In this document: piece by piece, positions 36,761 to 45,740 of the stretch
How the letters are laid out: the number at the start of each line of letters is the position of its first letter
How positions within the stretch are numbered: the first letter of the stretch is position 1
Position numbers and translations under genes: made by a program
Source of the DNA: Photobacterium halotolerans DSM 18316
GTDB lineage: Bacteria; Pseudomonadota; Gammaproteobacteria; Enterobacterales; Vibrionaceae
Reading direction: 5' to 3'
Assembly: GCF_000425165.1 (NCBI RefSeq)
Contig: NZ_AULG01000016.1
Coordinates: forward strand, 1-64,000
DNA: 64,000 bases
The notes under the pieces: generated by a model
The model's input: only the letters and a program-made list of their open reading frames with translations
Database searches by the model: none
Told to the model about the DNA's origin: nothing

Positions 36761-36787
36761 AATGCCGACATTTGTTCGGCATTTTTT
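36761..36787 (+). terminator. rho-independent terminator
   Basis: AATGCCGA / TCGGCATT followed by TTTTTATA, 28 bp after the exporter stop codon. Confidence 0.85.
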
Positions 36788-36890
36788 ATACCTTTTTTCG
36801 TCAATAATTCGTCATCCTCCGCTAATCCCCTGAAATGCATCGTTAAAATCTAACCGGTTAAACGTCTTATCATGATTTTCCAGTATTTTT

Positions 36891-36935
36891 TGTGACAAAA
36901 ATCACTTTCAATTAAGCAACGATGTGCACTACAAT
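36891..36935 (+). promoter_or_regulatory. CRP-type promoter of microprotein 1
   Basis: TGTGACAAAAATCACT (36891-36906) matches the CRP consensus TGTGA-N6-TCACA except for the last base. A -10 box TACAAT at 36930-36935 puts the start about 41 bases from the CRP centre, the class II geometry. Confidence 0.6.
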
Positions 36936-36973
36936 TTGCGGTCTGTCAAAAAACACAAAAAAAAAGGAAAAAA

Positions 36974-37084
36974 ATGTGTTGTGATAAGCCAAATTTAATG
37001 AGATTGAAACGTTCCATCTGGCAACGATTAACCTGTAAAGCCATCTACCTTTGCAAGAACTGCAATAAAAAAAGAAAAATTTAA
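36974..37084 (+). CDS. Cys-rich microprotein 1 (36 residues)
   Basis: The frame encodes 36 residues starting MCCDKP and containing SIWQRLTCKAIYLCKNC near the end. Five cysteines occur as CC, C, and a CxxC pair (CKNC), surrounded by Lys/Arg, suggesting a small metal-binding or nucleic-acid-binding protein. AAGGAAAAAA sits just before the ATG. A paralogue with the same length and Cys spacing lies at 37397-37507. The conservation between the two in residues but not in the bases around them argues for real coding. No known family is recognised. A hairpin follows at 37143-37163. Confidence 0.7.
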   Translation: MCCDKPNLMRLKRSIWQRLTCKAIYLCKNCNKKRKI

Positions 37085-37142
37085 CAGTACAACCAGCCTG
37101 ACCTTTCTAATTTCTCCACTAGAGCCTGTGCACTGTACCAGC

Positions 37143-37163
37143 AATGGGAGCAAAGCTCCCATT
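37143..37163. terminator. stem-loop between the microprotein genes
   Basis: AATGGGAGC / GCTCCCATT with a three-base loop and no strong T-tract. Apart from this hairpin and the CRP promoter at its end, the 312 bp between the two microprotein genes (37085-37396) hold nothing recognised. Confidence 0.5.
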
Positions 37164-37315
37164 AACGCCGGTTCAGTACGTCCTTTTCTGCTTTCCCAGC
37201 CTAGCCACTCCATACTTAATCCTTTGTTTACCCAGTGTAAAAAAAGCAAAAAACCGCTACACAAAGTCAACATTACGTCACGGTGTCGTCAGCTTTATGT
37301 CACCAATAAAACCAA

Positions 37316-37358
37316 TGTGATATCTGTCACACTGATAAGCAAGAGTACCGCTTACACT
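37316..37358 (+). promoter_or_regulatory. CRP-type promoter of microprotein 2
   Basis: TGTGATATCTGTCACA (37316-37331) is a perfect match to TGTGA-N6-TCACA. TACACT at 37353-37358 is a plausible -10 box, again with class II spacing. The architecture repeats that of the first microprotein. Confidence 0.7.
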
Positions 37359-37396
37359 GCCCGGCATCAGTCACTGTTGAAAGATCAGGGGGAACA

Positions 37397-37507
37397 ATGT
37401 GTTGCGATAATCCAATGCTATACCGAGTAAAACGAACACTATGGGAAAGGTTTACCTGTCGTGCAATCTACCGCTGCAAGACATGCAATACGAAAATGAA
37501 AGTGTGA
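37397..37507 (+). CDS. Cys-rich microprotein 2 (36 residues)
   Basis: The frame encodes 36 residues beginning MCCDNP, with TLWERFTCRAIYRCKTC and a basic tail. Compared with the first microprotein about 18 of 36 positions are identical, with all five cysteines, the Trp and the AIY segment kept. AGGGGG lies seven bases before the ATG. The preserved CC...C...CxxC pattern suggests zinc binding. It stands between its own CRP promoter and the MalM-like gene, which starts ~110 bp later and could be co-transcribed. No function is known. Confidence 0.72.
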   Translation: MCCDNPMLYRVKRTLWERFTCRAIYRCKTCNTKMKV

Positions 37508-37614
37508 TTAAAGATGACAGATGGCGGCCCTGCGACTTGTAACGCTGAACACCATCAACCGCAGCAGCAGATGCTATGTTTGAAACATGGTGGTAAAACA
37601 CTGCTGAGGCCAAT

Positions 37615-38265
37615 ATGCGCTTCCTGCCTGCTTGCTTACTGGCACTGACATTAACAAGTTGTTCGCTCACAGACGAATTTAGCCCCAACACGGTCAATGG
37701 CGTGCCCAATGTCAGTGTCACCGAATCAAAAAATGCACGTAAGCATTTAGCCTCCGCGACCAGGTTGTTTACAGCCGTGAGGGAATTACCTTCGCTGGAC
37801 TGCTGCGATGAATTACCCGTGCTTTTTACCCTCTCCAGCGATGATGTGATCCTCGAATTATCTTCCGGCCGCAGTTTCGTCAAACTGATAAAACTCACCC
37901 CTCAGCTCAGGCGGCAAGATCTGACGCTGACGAGCCTCGTCAGCCAGACCGTCTTAGCCCCGCAAGTGCAGTTTTATACCGAAGATTTCCTGTTGATTGA
38001 CAGCCTGACAGCATACCGCTACCGCCCATTCTCTTATCGGGAGCCGGACAGACTCGAAATCACCCTGCCGCTCAGCCAGTACCATCCCCCGGTTCACTAT
38101 ATGCTGGTTTACACCAGCCAGAGCGAAATGGATACCTACACCCTCTTACTGGACATTGAATCCAAGTATGATCGCAGCCTTGGTCTGGATATCATGCCCC
38201 GCCCCTGGTTCATTGCCCCGCACGCACCCACCGGAACGCTGATTTTGAACCGTGCGACGAAATAA
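37615..38265 (+). CDS. MalM-like periplasmic lipoprotein
   Basis: A 216-residue exported lipoprotein with lipobox LTSC (Cys near residue 16). The body resembles MalM, the periplasmic protein of enterobacterial maltose operons: SSGRSFVKLIKL, APQVQFYTEDFLLIDS, then FSYREPDRLEITLPLS, YMLVYTSQSEMD, and a C-terminal TLILNRATK. MalM has no established molecular role. There are no maltose genes nearby, so this is an orphan. The start has a weak ribosome binding site. A terminator shared with GH3 follows. Confidence 0.75.
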   Translation: MRFLPACLLALTLTSCSLTDEFSPNTVNGVPNVSVTESKNARKHLASATRLFTAVRELPSLDCCDELPVLFTLSSDDVILELSSGRSFVKLIKLTPQLRRQDLTLTSLVSQTVLAPQVQFYTEDFLLIDSLTAYRYRPFSYREPDRLEITLPLSQYHPPVHYMLVYTSQSEMDTYTLLLDIESKYDRSLGLDIMPRPWFIAPHAPTGTLILNRATK

Positions 38266-38280
38266 CCGTTACCGACACAA

Positions 38281-38310
38281 GAAAAAGCCAGTCAGCAAAA
38301 CCGACTGGCT
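38281..38310 (-). terminator. terminator between MalM-like and GH3 genes
   Basis: AGCCAGTC / GACTGGCT with an A-tract at 38282-38286, which becomes a T-tract on the minus strand after the GH3 gene. It may also act on the plus-strand gene. Confidence 0.75.
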
Positions 38311-38357
38311 CCTTGTCTCGGAGGGATGTCAGAGAGCAAACCGGTTAGGTTAACCAC

Positions 38358-40724
38358 TTACCCTATACGCTCAACCTGAGCACGGCTCAGCATCCTCCAG
38401 TCCTGTGGCAACACGCGTGTATTACCTGTCACACTGACGGTAGCCGTCAGTACAATGTCTGAACTGGAACGGCCAATCATCAGATCAAATTCGCCCGGCT
38501 CAACCACTCGCTGATGCTGGTTATTGGTAAAGTTCAGCATATCTACCGGCACGGTGAAGTACACACGGACTGTCTCTCCGGCGGCAATATCAACACGCTC
38601 AAACCCTTTAAGTTCACGAATCGGTCTGACCTGAGAAGCCAGCTTATCCCGGACATATAACTGCACCACTTCGCAGCCGTCCCGTTGCCCTGTATTGACC
38701 ACATCGACTGACAGGGTAATTTCACCGCTAATATCCACTTCCTGAGTCTGCAACTGCAGATTACGGTAGCCGAATCCGGTATAAGTCAGGCCGTACCCAA
38801 AGTTATACTTCGAACCAAAGTGATACGGTATCGGCGTGCCGCCGCTTTTCAGCTTATGGTTATAGTAATAAGGTACTGCCCCGACGTTTTTGGGAATAGA
38901 CAAGGTCAGACGCCCCGACGGCGATACTGCACCGCTAAGAATATCGCCGATCGCGTCGGCCCCTTCCTGGCCAGGTGCCCAGCCGTAAAGCACAGCTGCC
39001 GCCTTACTCTCCCAGCCATTGAGATTATAAGGACGACCGCCCGTGATCAGGACAACTGTCGGTGTGCCTGTATTAATGACAGCTTCCACCAGCGCCTGCT
39101 GCACGCCAGGTAAATCAAGCTTTGCGGCATCTGAGCCCTCACCGACTGTGCCAGTCTGGAACAGACCCGCAAGATCCCCCACACACACTACAGCCACTTC
39201 CGCTTTTTCCGCTTCAGCAACCGCTTCAGCAATCTGAGAACGATCCGTCGACACCGGCGATTCCTGCATCTGGCCCAAGGCAAGGTCGACATCACCAGGA
39301 AAAACCGGTGCACCTGCGTGGCGCTTCGTCAAAATGTCGCAACCTTTGGCATATCCGCTCACGTTCAAACGTTCAGTGATCGCTTGCTTCAACGTTTTAG
39401 CGACCTTTGTTTCACCCTCGACGCTACTGAGAATCAGGTGCACAGGAAAACTGTAGCCACCCAATAGCGCCAGCTGGTCGTCGGCTGTCGGCCCGATCAC
39501 GGCGACTGACTGCTTTTGCGACAATGGCAAAATGCCTTTATTTTCAGTCATAACAACAGATTGAACGGCGACCTGATAAGCCACGGCTTTAACACTGTCC
39601 TGCTGCAGCCGGATCGCTGCGACATCTGTATAGGGATTTTCAAACAGCCCGAGGGCAAATTTTACCGACAGAATGCGACTGACAATTTCATCAATTTTAG
39701 CTTCAGACAACAGGTTACGGTTAACCGCCTCTTTCACCGACCGGGCACACAAGTCATCCGGGAGCTCTATATCCAGACCTGCATTAAATGCCAATGCCGC
39801 CGCTTCAGCGCGATCAGCTGCAACCGCATGATGCGAGGCCAGCAAATCAACCCCGCCGTAATCCGCAACAATCAGGCCGTCAAACCCCCACTGTTCACGT
39901 AATACAGTCGTAAGAAGGAAATGGGAGGCATGGCAGGGCTCATTATCAATATCGTGATAAGCGGGCATGACTGACCCCGCATTACCTAATTTGACAGCCA
40001 TTTCAAACGGCAGCATAAAGGTATCATTCAATTCTTTGAAACCCAGATGCACAGGTGCATGATTACGCGCGCCCTCGCTGAATGAATGGCCAACATAGTG
40101 CTTCAGTGTGGCCAGTACATCTCTGTCTTTACCCTGTAACCCCTGAACATAGCGAGTTGCCAGAACACCAGCATGGTAGGGATCTTCCCCCAACACCTCT
40201 TCTGTGCGTCCCCAGCGCACATCACGGGACACGTCCAGCACAGGCGATAAGCCCTGGTGCGCCCCTGCCTGACGAATTTCCTGGCCAATCGCTTGCCCGG
40301 CCTGCTCGATCAGCGCCGGATTCCAGGTATGCCCATAGTTCAGCGATGACGGAAACAGCGTTGCTCCCTGGGCCATCAACCCCACCAGGCATTCCTCGTG
40401 TGACATGGCCGGTATCCCTAACCGTGTTTCTTCAACCAGGAAGTGTTGTAACGCATTCAGCGCCTCAACACCGGCTTTCGCGTCAACTGAGTGCGTCCCC
40501 AGCGGCCGGGTGATCTGTCCCAGACCGAACTGCAAACGCGATTTGATATCTGCCCGCACCGCATCACCGGTGAATTCCATTTCCCGTTCTTGATGATCCC
40601 CTTGCGGATCGAGAATCAGCCATTGTGCATGCATCTGAGCAATTTTCTCGTCCAGTGTCATCTGGCTGAGCAGGTCTTGTGTTCGTTCCTCAATGGAATA
40701 AGAAGGGTTCTTATAGATACTCAT
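38358..40724 (-). CDS. glycoside hydrolase family 3 (beta-xylosidase/beta-glucosidase type)
   Basis: A 788-residue cytoplasmic GH3 enzyme with no signal peptide. The TIM-barrel domain (about 15-340) has LKHYVGH at 207-213 and the catalytic nucleophile Asp288 in LIVADYGGVD. The alpha/beta sandwich follows (~370-600, with KSVAVIGPTADDQ and ITGGRPYNL), then the C-terminal fibronectin-III-like domain (~670-788). Next to a GPH symporter and xylose genes, a beta-xylosidase acting on imported xylosides is the best guess; beta-glucosidase cannot be excluded. Its start is four bases after the symporter stop, so the two are coupled. Confidence 0.88.
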   Translation of the reverse strand: MSIYKNPSYSIEERTQDLLSQMTLDEKIAQMHAQWLILDPQGDHQEREMEFTGDAVRADIKSRLQFGLGQITRPLGTHSVDAKAGVEALNALQHFLVEETRLGIPAMSHEECLVGLMAQGATLFPSSLNYGHTWNPALIEQAGQAIGQEIRQAGAHQGLSPVLDVSRDVRWGRTEEVLGEDPYHAGVLATRYVQGLQGKDRDVLATLKHYVGHSFSEGARNHAPVHLGFKELNDTFMLPFEMAVKLGNAGSVMPAYHDIDNEPCHASHFLLTTVLREQWGFDGLIVADYGGVDLLASHHAVAADRAEAAALAFNAGLDIELPDDLCARSVKEAVNRNLLSEAKIDEIVSRILSVKFALGLFENPYTDVAAIRLQQDSVKAVAYQVAVQSVVMTENKGILPLSQKQSVAVIGPTADDQLALLGGYSFPVHLILSSVEGETKVAKTLKQAITERLNVSGYAKGCDILTKRHAGAPVFPGDVDLALGQMQESPVSTDRSQIAEAVAEAEKAEVAVVCVGDLAGLFQTGTVGEGSDAAKLDLPGVQQALVEAVINTGTPTVVLITGGRPYNLNGWESKAAAVLYGWAPGQEGADAIGDILSGAVSPSGRLTLSIPKNVGAVPYYYNHKLKSGGTPIPYHFGSKYNFGYGLTYTGFGYRNLQLQTQEVDISGEITLSVDVVNTGQRDGCEVVQLYVRDKLASQVRPIRELKGFERVDIAAGETVRVYFTVPVDMLNFTNNQHQRVVEPGEFDLMIGRSSSDIVLTATVSVTGNTRVLPQDWRMLSRAQVERIG

Positions 40725-40728
40725 GCAT

Positions 40729-42120
40729 TCACCCTAGTTCTGCGTTATGTACTTTGACTGTGGCGTCTTGCACTGTTTTTGCATCCAGTGTCAGCAGCGC
40801 TTTAATTTGTTTAAGCTTTTGGCTGTCGAGTTCGTAAAAAGCCATAACGACAGCCAGCAGCGCAAAAATCACACCGGGAAAAACCGTGTAAAGGAGATTG
40901 ATCCAAACAACCGCTTCTGCCGACTGGCTTTCCGCGCCACCGACATAACCAACAGCCGCCAGAATCCAGCCGACCATTGCCCCGCCGATTGCGATGCCTA
41001 ATTTGATAGCAAACAGATTGGTCGAAAAGATCATGCCACCCAGTGCCCGATTACTGCGGGTTTTCTCATAATCCACTACATCGCTCATCATGCTCCACAG
41101 CAAAGGCGTGGTGCTCATCTGCACAACCCCCAGCAGGATAACCAAAGCAAACACCATAGCCACATTGCTTGGTTCGACCAGAAATAACGCTGCTGACAGC
41201 AAGCCCGACAATACAATCAGTACCCGATACGTTTTCACCTTATCAAATCGTCCCAGCACAGGAGCAGAACCGATAGCACCGACAATATTTGCCAGCATGC
41301 CGGTTACCATAAATAAAGTGGCGATATCCGGACGCTCCATCACGTTATTGACGTAATACATGGTAGAGGCCCCCTTCAGCACAACACCGGTCAGCAGCAA
41401 CACGTTGAGCACAAACAGCACCCGCCATTGGGTGTTTTTCCATAGGATTTTCATGTCGGCAAATACCGACTGCTGGACTTCGTTTGCTGCCGGTAAGCAA
41501 CGCTCTTTGGTGTTCGAAAAACTGTAGAAGAACAGGCCGACAGCGCCCAGACCCATCACCGCCATGGCTCCCAGATAGCCCAACTGTTTGTTGCCGCCAC
41601 CAATAATATCAACCAGCGGCAGAGCAATCAGTGCCACCACTAATCCCCCCGCCGTACTCAGCGCAAAGCGGTAAGATTGCAACGATGTACGCTCCTTTGA
41701 ATCATTGGTCAGGGCATTTGCCATCGCGCAGTAAGGGACATTAATCGCCGTATACATCAGCGTCAGAAAAATATACGACACATAGGCATAAATAATTTTG
41801 CCGGTTTCCCCGACATCCGGGGTATAAAAAGTCGCCGTACAGGCAATACCGAATGGCACTGCCACCCAGGCAAGATAAGGACGGTAACGTCCGAAACGGC
41901 TTTGGGTCCGGTCGGCAATCGACCCCATCACTGGGTCTGTGACCGCATCAATCACACGCACCAGCAGAAACATGGTGCCCATGTGGGCAGGAGACAATCC
42001 ATAAATATCAGTATAAAAATAAGCGAGGAATAACATTACCGTCTGCCAGACAAAATTACAGCCGGTGTCACCCAGACCGTAGGCAATCTTTTCCTTTGCC
42101 GTTAGCTTTATCGTTTCCAT
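40729..42120 (-). CDS. GPH-family sodium/proton:glycoside symporter
   Basis: A 463-residue, 12-helix major facilitator of the glycoside-pentoside-hexuronide family. It begins KEKIAYGLGDTGCNFVW, contains DAVTDPVMGSIADRTQSRFGRYRPY (the MFS loop with D and R) near residue 60, and SLQSYRFALSTAGG. Relatives include XynP/XylP, which import xylosides. GGAG lies before the ATG. It is first in an operon with the GH3 gene, divergent from xylA. Oligoxyloside or xyloside import followed by intracellular GH3 hydrolysis is inferred. Confidence 0.88.
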   Translation of the reverse strand: METIKLTAKEKIAYGLGDTGCNFVWQTVMLFLAYFYTDIYGLSPAHMGTMFLLVRVIDAVTDPVMGSIADRTQSRFGRYRPYLAWVAVPFGIACTATFYTPDVGETGKIIYAYVSYIFLTLMYTAINVPYCAMANALTNDSKERTSLQSYRFALSTAGGLVVALIALPLVDIIGGGNKQLGYLGAMAVMGLGAVGLFFYSFSNTKERCLPAANEVQQSVFADMKILWKNTQWRVLFVLNVLLLTGVVLKGASTMYYVNNVMERPDIATLFMVTGMLANIVGAIGSAPVLGRFDKVKTYRVLIVLSGLLSAALFLVEPSNVAMVFALVILLGVVQMSTTPLLWSMMSDVVDYEKTRSNRALGGMIFSTNLFAIKLGIAIGGAMVGWILAAVGYVGGAESQSAEAVVWINLLYTVFPGVIFALLAVVMAFYELDSQKLKQIKALLTLDAKTVQDATVKVHNAELG

Positions 42121-42462
42121 TTTTTTCTCCAGAGGTACAGGTCATTTATTTTTTTAATCTCCTCTTTATTGTTATGAATTATTCTCCCAAATCAATTTAT
42201 GCAAAATGATATCATTTTTACGATATTTCACATGTGTGAACCAAATTGTATTTCCACTACTACCCGCTGCTTACAGTTATTAAATATCAATCAGTTAAAC
42301 ATCATTAAACAGATAATCACAGAACTGTTAATTTCTATTTCGGGAGCCAGAGCACATTAGTTAAATCCGTGAAATTCACTGTTAAATTTCATAATTGCTG
42401 AGACACAAAAAAAAGCAAAAAATAGATATCGAACAGATCACCGACGTATATGGATGAAGACT
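42121..42462. promoter_or_regulatory. divergent promoter region between the symporter and xylA
   Basis: 342 AT-rich bases without a gene. GTGAAATTCACTGTTAAATTTC (42371-42392 region) contains two similar half-sites, GTGAAATTCA and TTAAATTTCA, in direct order before xylA, as AraC-type XylR sites are arranged. A TTTCACATGTGTGAA palindrome is at 42226-42240. Binding is not proven. Confidence 0.4.
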
Positions 42463-43782
42463 ATGACTGAATTTTTCAAAAACATCAGCAAGGTACAGTT
42501 TGAAGGAACTGAAACAACAAACCCGCTTGCATTCCGTCATTACAACCCGGATGAAGTTATTCTGGGTAAGACAATGAAAGATCACCTGCGCTTTGCTGCC
42601 TGCTACTGGCATAACTTCTGCTGGCCAGGTTCAGATGTGTTCGGTGCTGGCACTTTTGACCGTCCCTGGCATCAAGCCGGTGATGCGATGGAAATGGCCA
42701 AAATGAAAGCGGACGCCGCTTTTGAATTTTTTGCTAAACTCAACGTCCCTTTCTATTGTTTTCATGATGTTGACGTTGCCCCGGAAGGCAACTCCATTAA
42801 AGAATATGTCAATAATTTCACCGCAATGGTGGATGTGCTGGAAGCCAAGCAGGCCGAGACAGGGCTGAAATTGCTCTGGGGTACTGCCAATGCCTTCTCT
42901 AACCCTCGCTATATGAATGGTGCCGGTACCAATCCCAATCCAGAAGTCTTCGCCTACGCGGCAACCCAGATTTTTAATGCCATGAACGCGACCCAGCGAC
43001 TGGGGGGTGAAAACTATGTGCTGTGGGGCGGGCGTGAAGGTTACGAAACGCTGCTGAATACTGATTTGCGTCAGGAACGTGAACAACTGGGTCGCCTGAT
43101 GCAACTGGTGGTTGAGCATAAACACAAAACGGGTTTTAAAGGCACCATACTGATTGAGCCCAAACCGCAAGAACCCACCAAACATCAATACGATTACGAC
43201 ACAGCAACAGTATATGGTTTCCTTAAGCAGTTCGGCCTGGAAAACGAAATTAAGGTCAATATTGAAGCCAACCACGCCACACTGGCAGGCCACAGTTTCC
43301 ATCACGAAGTGGCGACGGCGACCTCACTGGGCCTGTTTGGTTCTATTGACGCCAACCGCGGGGATGCGCAATTGGGCTGGGACACAGACCAGTTCCCGAA
43401 CAGCGTGGAAGAAAATACACTGGTGATGTATGAAATCCTGAAAGCCGGTGGCTTCACCACAGGCGGTTTCAACTTCGATGCCCGCGTTCGTCGTCCGTCG
43501 ATTGATGGCGAGGATTTGTTCCACGGCCACATTGGCGGCATGGACACCATGGCACTTTCCCTGAAACGGGCTGCCGCTATGATTGACAACGATCGACTGG
43601 CTGACCATGTCGCTCAGCGTTATGCCGGCTGGAACGGCGAACTCGGACAGCGAATCCTGCAGGGTAATCTGTCTCTGGCATCACTGGCCGACTTCGCGCT
43701 GACCAATGATATCCAGCCTCAACCAGTTTCCGGCAGGCAAGAGTACCTGGAAAACATAGTGAACGGCTTTATCTATAAATAA
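42463..43782 (+). CDS. xylA: xylose isomerase
   Basis: A 439-residue enzyme of the long (class II, E. coli-like) xylose isomerase group, converting D-xylose to D-xylulose. Motifs include [12 protein letters not shown] near residue 22, the active-site [12 protein letters not shown] near 102, [19 protein letters not shown] near 267, and the metal-ligand segment [19 protein letters not shown] near 293. ATG 42463 matches the family N-terminus, although an in-frame ATG at 42454 is open. It is monocistronic, with a strong terminator. xylE-like and xylB genes are on the opposite strand. Confidence 0.95.
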   Translation: MTEFFKNISKVQFEGTETTNPLAFRHYNPDEVILGKTMKDHLRFAACYWHNFCWPGSDVFGAGTFDRPWHQAGDAMEMAKMKADAAFEFFAKLNVPFYCFHDVDVAPEGNSIKEYVNNFTAMVDVLEAKQAETGLKLLWGTANAFSNPRYMNGAGTNPNPEVFAYAATQIFNAMNATQRLGGENYVLWGGREGYETLLNTDLRQEREQLGRLMQLVVEHKHKTGFKGTILIEPKPQEPTKHQYDYDTATVYGFLKQFGLENEIKVNIEANHATLAGHSFHHEVATATSLGLFGSIDANRGDAQLGWDTDQFPNSVEENTLVMYEILKAGGFTTGGFNFDARVRRPSIDGEDLFHGHIGGMDTMALSLKRAAAMIDNDRLADHVAQRYAGWNGELGQRILQGNLSLASLADFALTNDIQPQPVSGRQEYLENIVNGFIYK

Positions 43783-43804
43783 CAACCTCTCGTGGTTTAA
43801 TCTT

Positions 43805-43830
43805 GGCCGGGTATATCACCCGGCCTTTTT
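43805..43830 (+). terminator. xylA terminator
   Basis: GGCCGGGTATATCACCCGGCC followed by TTTTT, 22 bp after xylA. The next ~280 bp, up to the converging terminator at 44109, contain nothing recognisable. Confidence 0.9.
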
Positions 43831-44108
43831 CATTCTGCAACCACGGGTTTACCCGACTGATTAGTACTGTGTCTGTTAATGCTGCCAACAGCAGCAGCCC
43901 CACTCTCGATTTAACATGATCTGACAAGCCGGCTGACCACTTGCCATTACCTGCAGTGCGCCGGTTAATCCGCTCGCAACTCAACCAAACCCGGCTCGCT
44001 ATTACCTCCGGGGCGAAAGCCAAACAAAGAGCAAGAGCACCATTAACCATCTACTTCACATTCCCTGTCCCGCGCGAACAGGTGGCGACTGAAGCCGTGC
44101 CCAGAGAC

Positions 44109-44131
44109 AAAAAAGCCCGCATGGCGGGCTT
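44109..44131 (-). terminator. terminator of the sugar symporter gene
   Basis: On the minus strand AAGCCCGC / GCGGGCTT is followed by a TTTT tract, 28 bp after the symporter stop codon. Confidence 0.88.
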
Positions 44132-44159
44132 CAAAATCAGTATCACAGGTATTCAGAGA

Positions 44160-45548
44160 TTACACATACTCAGCCTTGCCTTTCACTTCAGACGGCGTCC
44201 ACACACTCTCTAACTGCTCCAGGGATTTTCCTTTCGTTTCCGGCACCCATCGGTAGACAAAATACACAGTGAAGATCCCCATCACCCCATAGAGCCAAAA
44301 CGGAAACCCGCCGTTATAGGTCTGATATAACCAGCTGCTGTGGTCATTCATCATAGGGAAGGTCTGAGAAACAACAAAATTGGCAAACCACTGGGCGAAA
44401 ACCGCAATAGACAACGCTTTTGAGCGCACACTGTTTGGGAAAATTTCAGAAAGCAGCACCCAGGTCACAGGACCAAGCGATAATGCAAAAGCGGCAATAT
44501 AACCCAGAACAAACACCAGCAGATAACCGCCAATGGCATTCATATAAGCTGCCGTACCAATAGCTAACATACTGATCGCCATTATCCCTGCGCCAATCAT
44601 CATTAATGGTCGGCGACCAAACCGGTCAACCGTAAAAATCGCGATGACGGTAAAGGTCAGATTCACCGCTCCCACCAGTATCGTCTGCAGCAACGCGATA
44701 TCCATACTGGATTCACTGAAGCCTTTCAGTATTGTCGGCGCATAATAAAGAAACACATTAATACCCGTTACCTGCTGCAGAACACTGAGCATAATGCCGA
44801 TTACAAGCACACCCAGCAGCCCTTTAGACACAATACCGCCAGTCGAATTTTCTTGCAGTGAAGCATGGATGTCCTGCCACTGGCTTTCTGTATCGGCACC
44901 TTTATTAACGGCTGTCAGCAATGTGCGGGCTTCCTCATAACGTCCCTGCATAGCCAGCCAGCGAGGCGTTTCAGGTACAGTAAAGAGTAACAGCAGAAAA
45001 ATACCGGCAGGTACCACTTCAGAGCCAAACATCAGTCGCCAGCCCATCGTATTTAGCCAGACCTCAGAGCCCGACAGCGCAATACCGTAGTTGACGAAGT
45101 ACACCACCAGCATGCCAAAAATAATGGCAAACTGATTACAGGACACCAGACTGCCACGGCGCTGCGGCGGCGCCACTTCGGCAATATACATAGGCGAGAC
45201 CATTGAGGCGATCCCCACACCGACTCCGCCAAGCACCCGGTAAAGAATAAATACCCAGTAGTTTTCCGGAATTGCCGAACCGATGGCTGAGATCAAAAAA
45301 AGCAGGGCCGCAATGATCAGCGCACCACGTCGGCCATAACGGGCACTCAGTCCGCCGGCAAAAATGGCACCGATAACGCAACCAATCAAGGCAGAAGAGG
45401 CAGCAAAACCCAGCTCTGCCGCATCCAGTGAAAAGTAGGTTTGCAACGCTTCGGTTGCACCGGATATTACCGCGGTATCATAACCAAACAGTAATCCGCC
45501 CAGCGCAACCACCAATGTCAAATGCAGTACATTAGCAGGTTGTTTCAT
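44160..45548 (-). CDS. MFS sugar porter, D-xylose:H+ symporter-like
   Basis: A 462-residue, 12-helix transporter of the sugar porter family (XylE/GalP/AraE-like). Signatures include GGLLFGYDTAVISGA in helix 1, RYGRRGALI after helix 2, VPETPRWLAMQGR (PESPR motif) in the middle, DRFGRRPLM, and PETKGKSLEQLE at the C-terminus. The ATG at 45548 follows GGAG; an in-frame TTG at 45554 is less likely. With xylA and xylB next to it, D-xylose uptake is the likely role. Its promoter region has a possible CRP site. Confidence 0.9.
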   Translation of the reverse strand: MKQPANVLHLTLVVALGGLLFGYDTAVISGATEALQTYFSLDAAELGFAASSALIGCVIGAIFAGGLSARYGRRGALIIAALLFLISAIGSAIPENYWVFILYRVLGGVGVGIASMVSPMYIAEVAPPQRRGSLVSCNQFAIIFGMLVVYFVNYGIALSGSEVWLNTMGWRLMFGSEVVPAGIFLLLLFTVPETPRWLAMQGRYEEARTLLTAVNKGADTESQWQDIHASLQENSTGGIVSKGLLGVLVIGIMLSVLQQVTGINVFLYYAPTILKGFSESSMDIALLQTILVGAVNLTFTVIAIFTVDRFGRRPLMMIGAGIMAISMLAIGTAAYMNAIGGYLLVFVLGYIAAFALSLGPVTWVLLSEIFPNSVRSKALSIAVFAQWFANFVVSQTFPMMNDHSSWLYQTYNGGFPFWLYGVMGIFTVYFVYRWVPETKGKSLEQLESVWTPSEVKGKAEYV

Positions 45549-45657
45549 AATCAACTCCGTGTAGGTTTTATATTGGTATGTTCCACCTACATATTGTGAA
45601 TACGGAGCAATGATTAATATTATGATAAATAAAACATACTTTATGTAATTTTACTTA

Positions 45658-45673
45658 TGTGAAGACTGTCATT
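45658..45673 (-). promoter_or_regulatory. possible CRP site before the symporter gene
   Basis: TGTGAAGACTGTCATT has the TGTGA-N6-TCA core with two mismatches in the right half. It lies ~110 bp before the symporter start, consistent with carbon catabolite control of a xylose transporter. Confidence 0.4.
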
Positions 45674-45740
45674 CATAATTCGGAAATAAAAAAGGCAGTA
45701 ACTTACGCCCTGCCATTTTCACTACTAATAAGTTTGCTTA

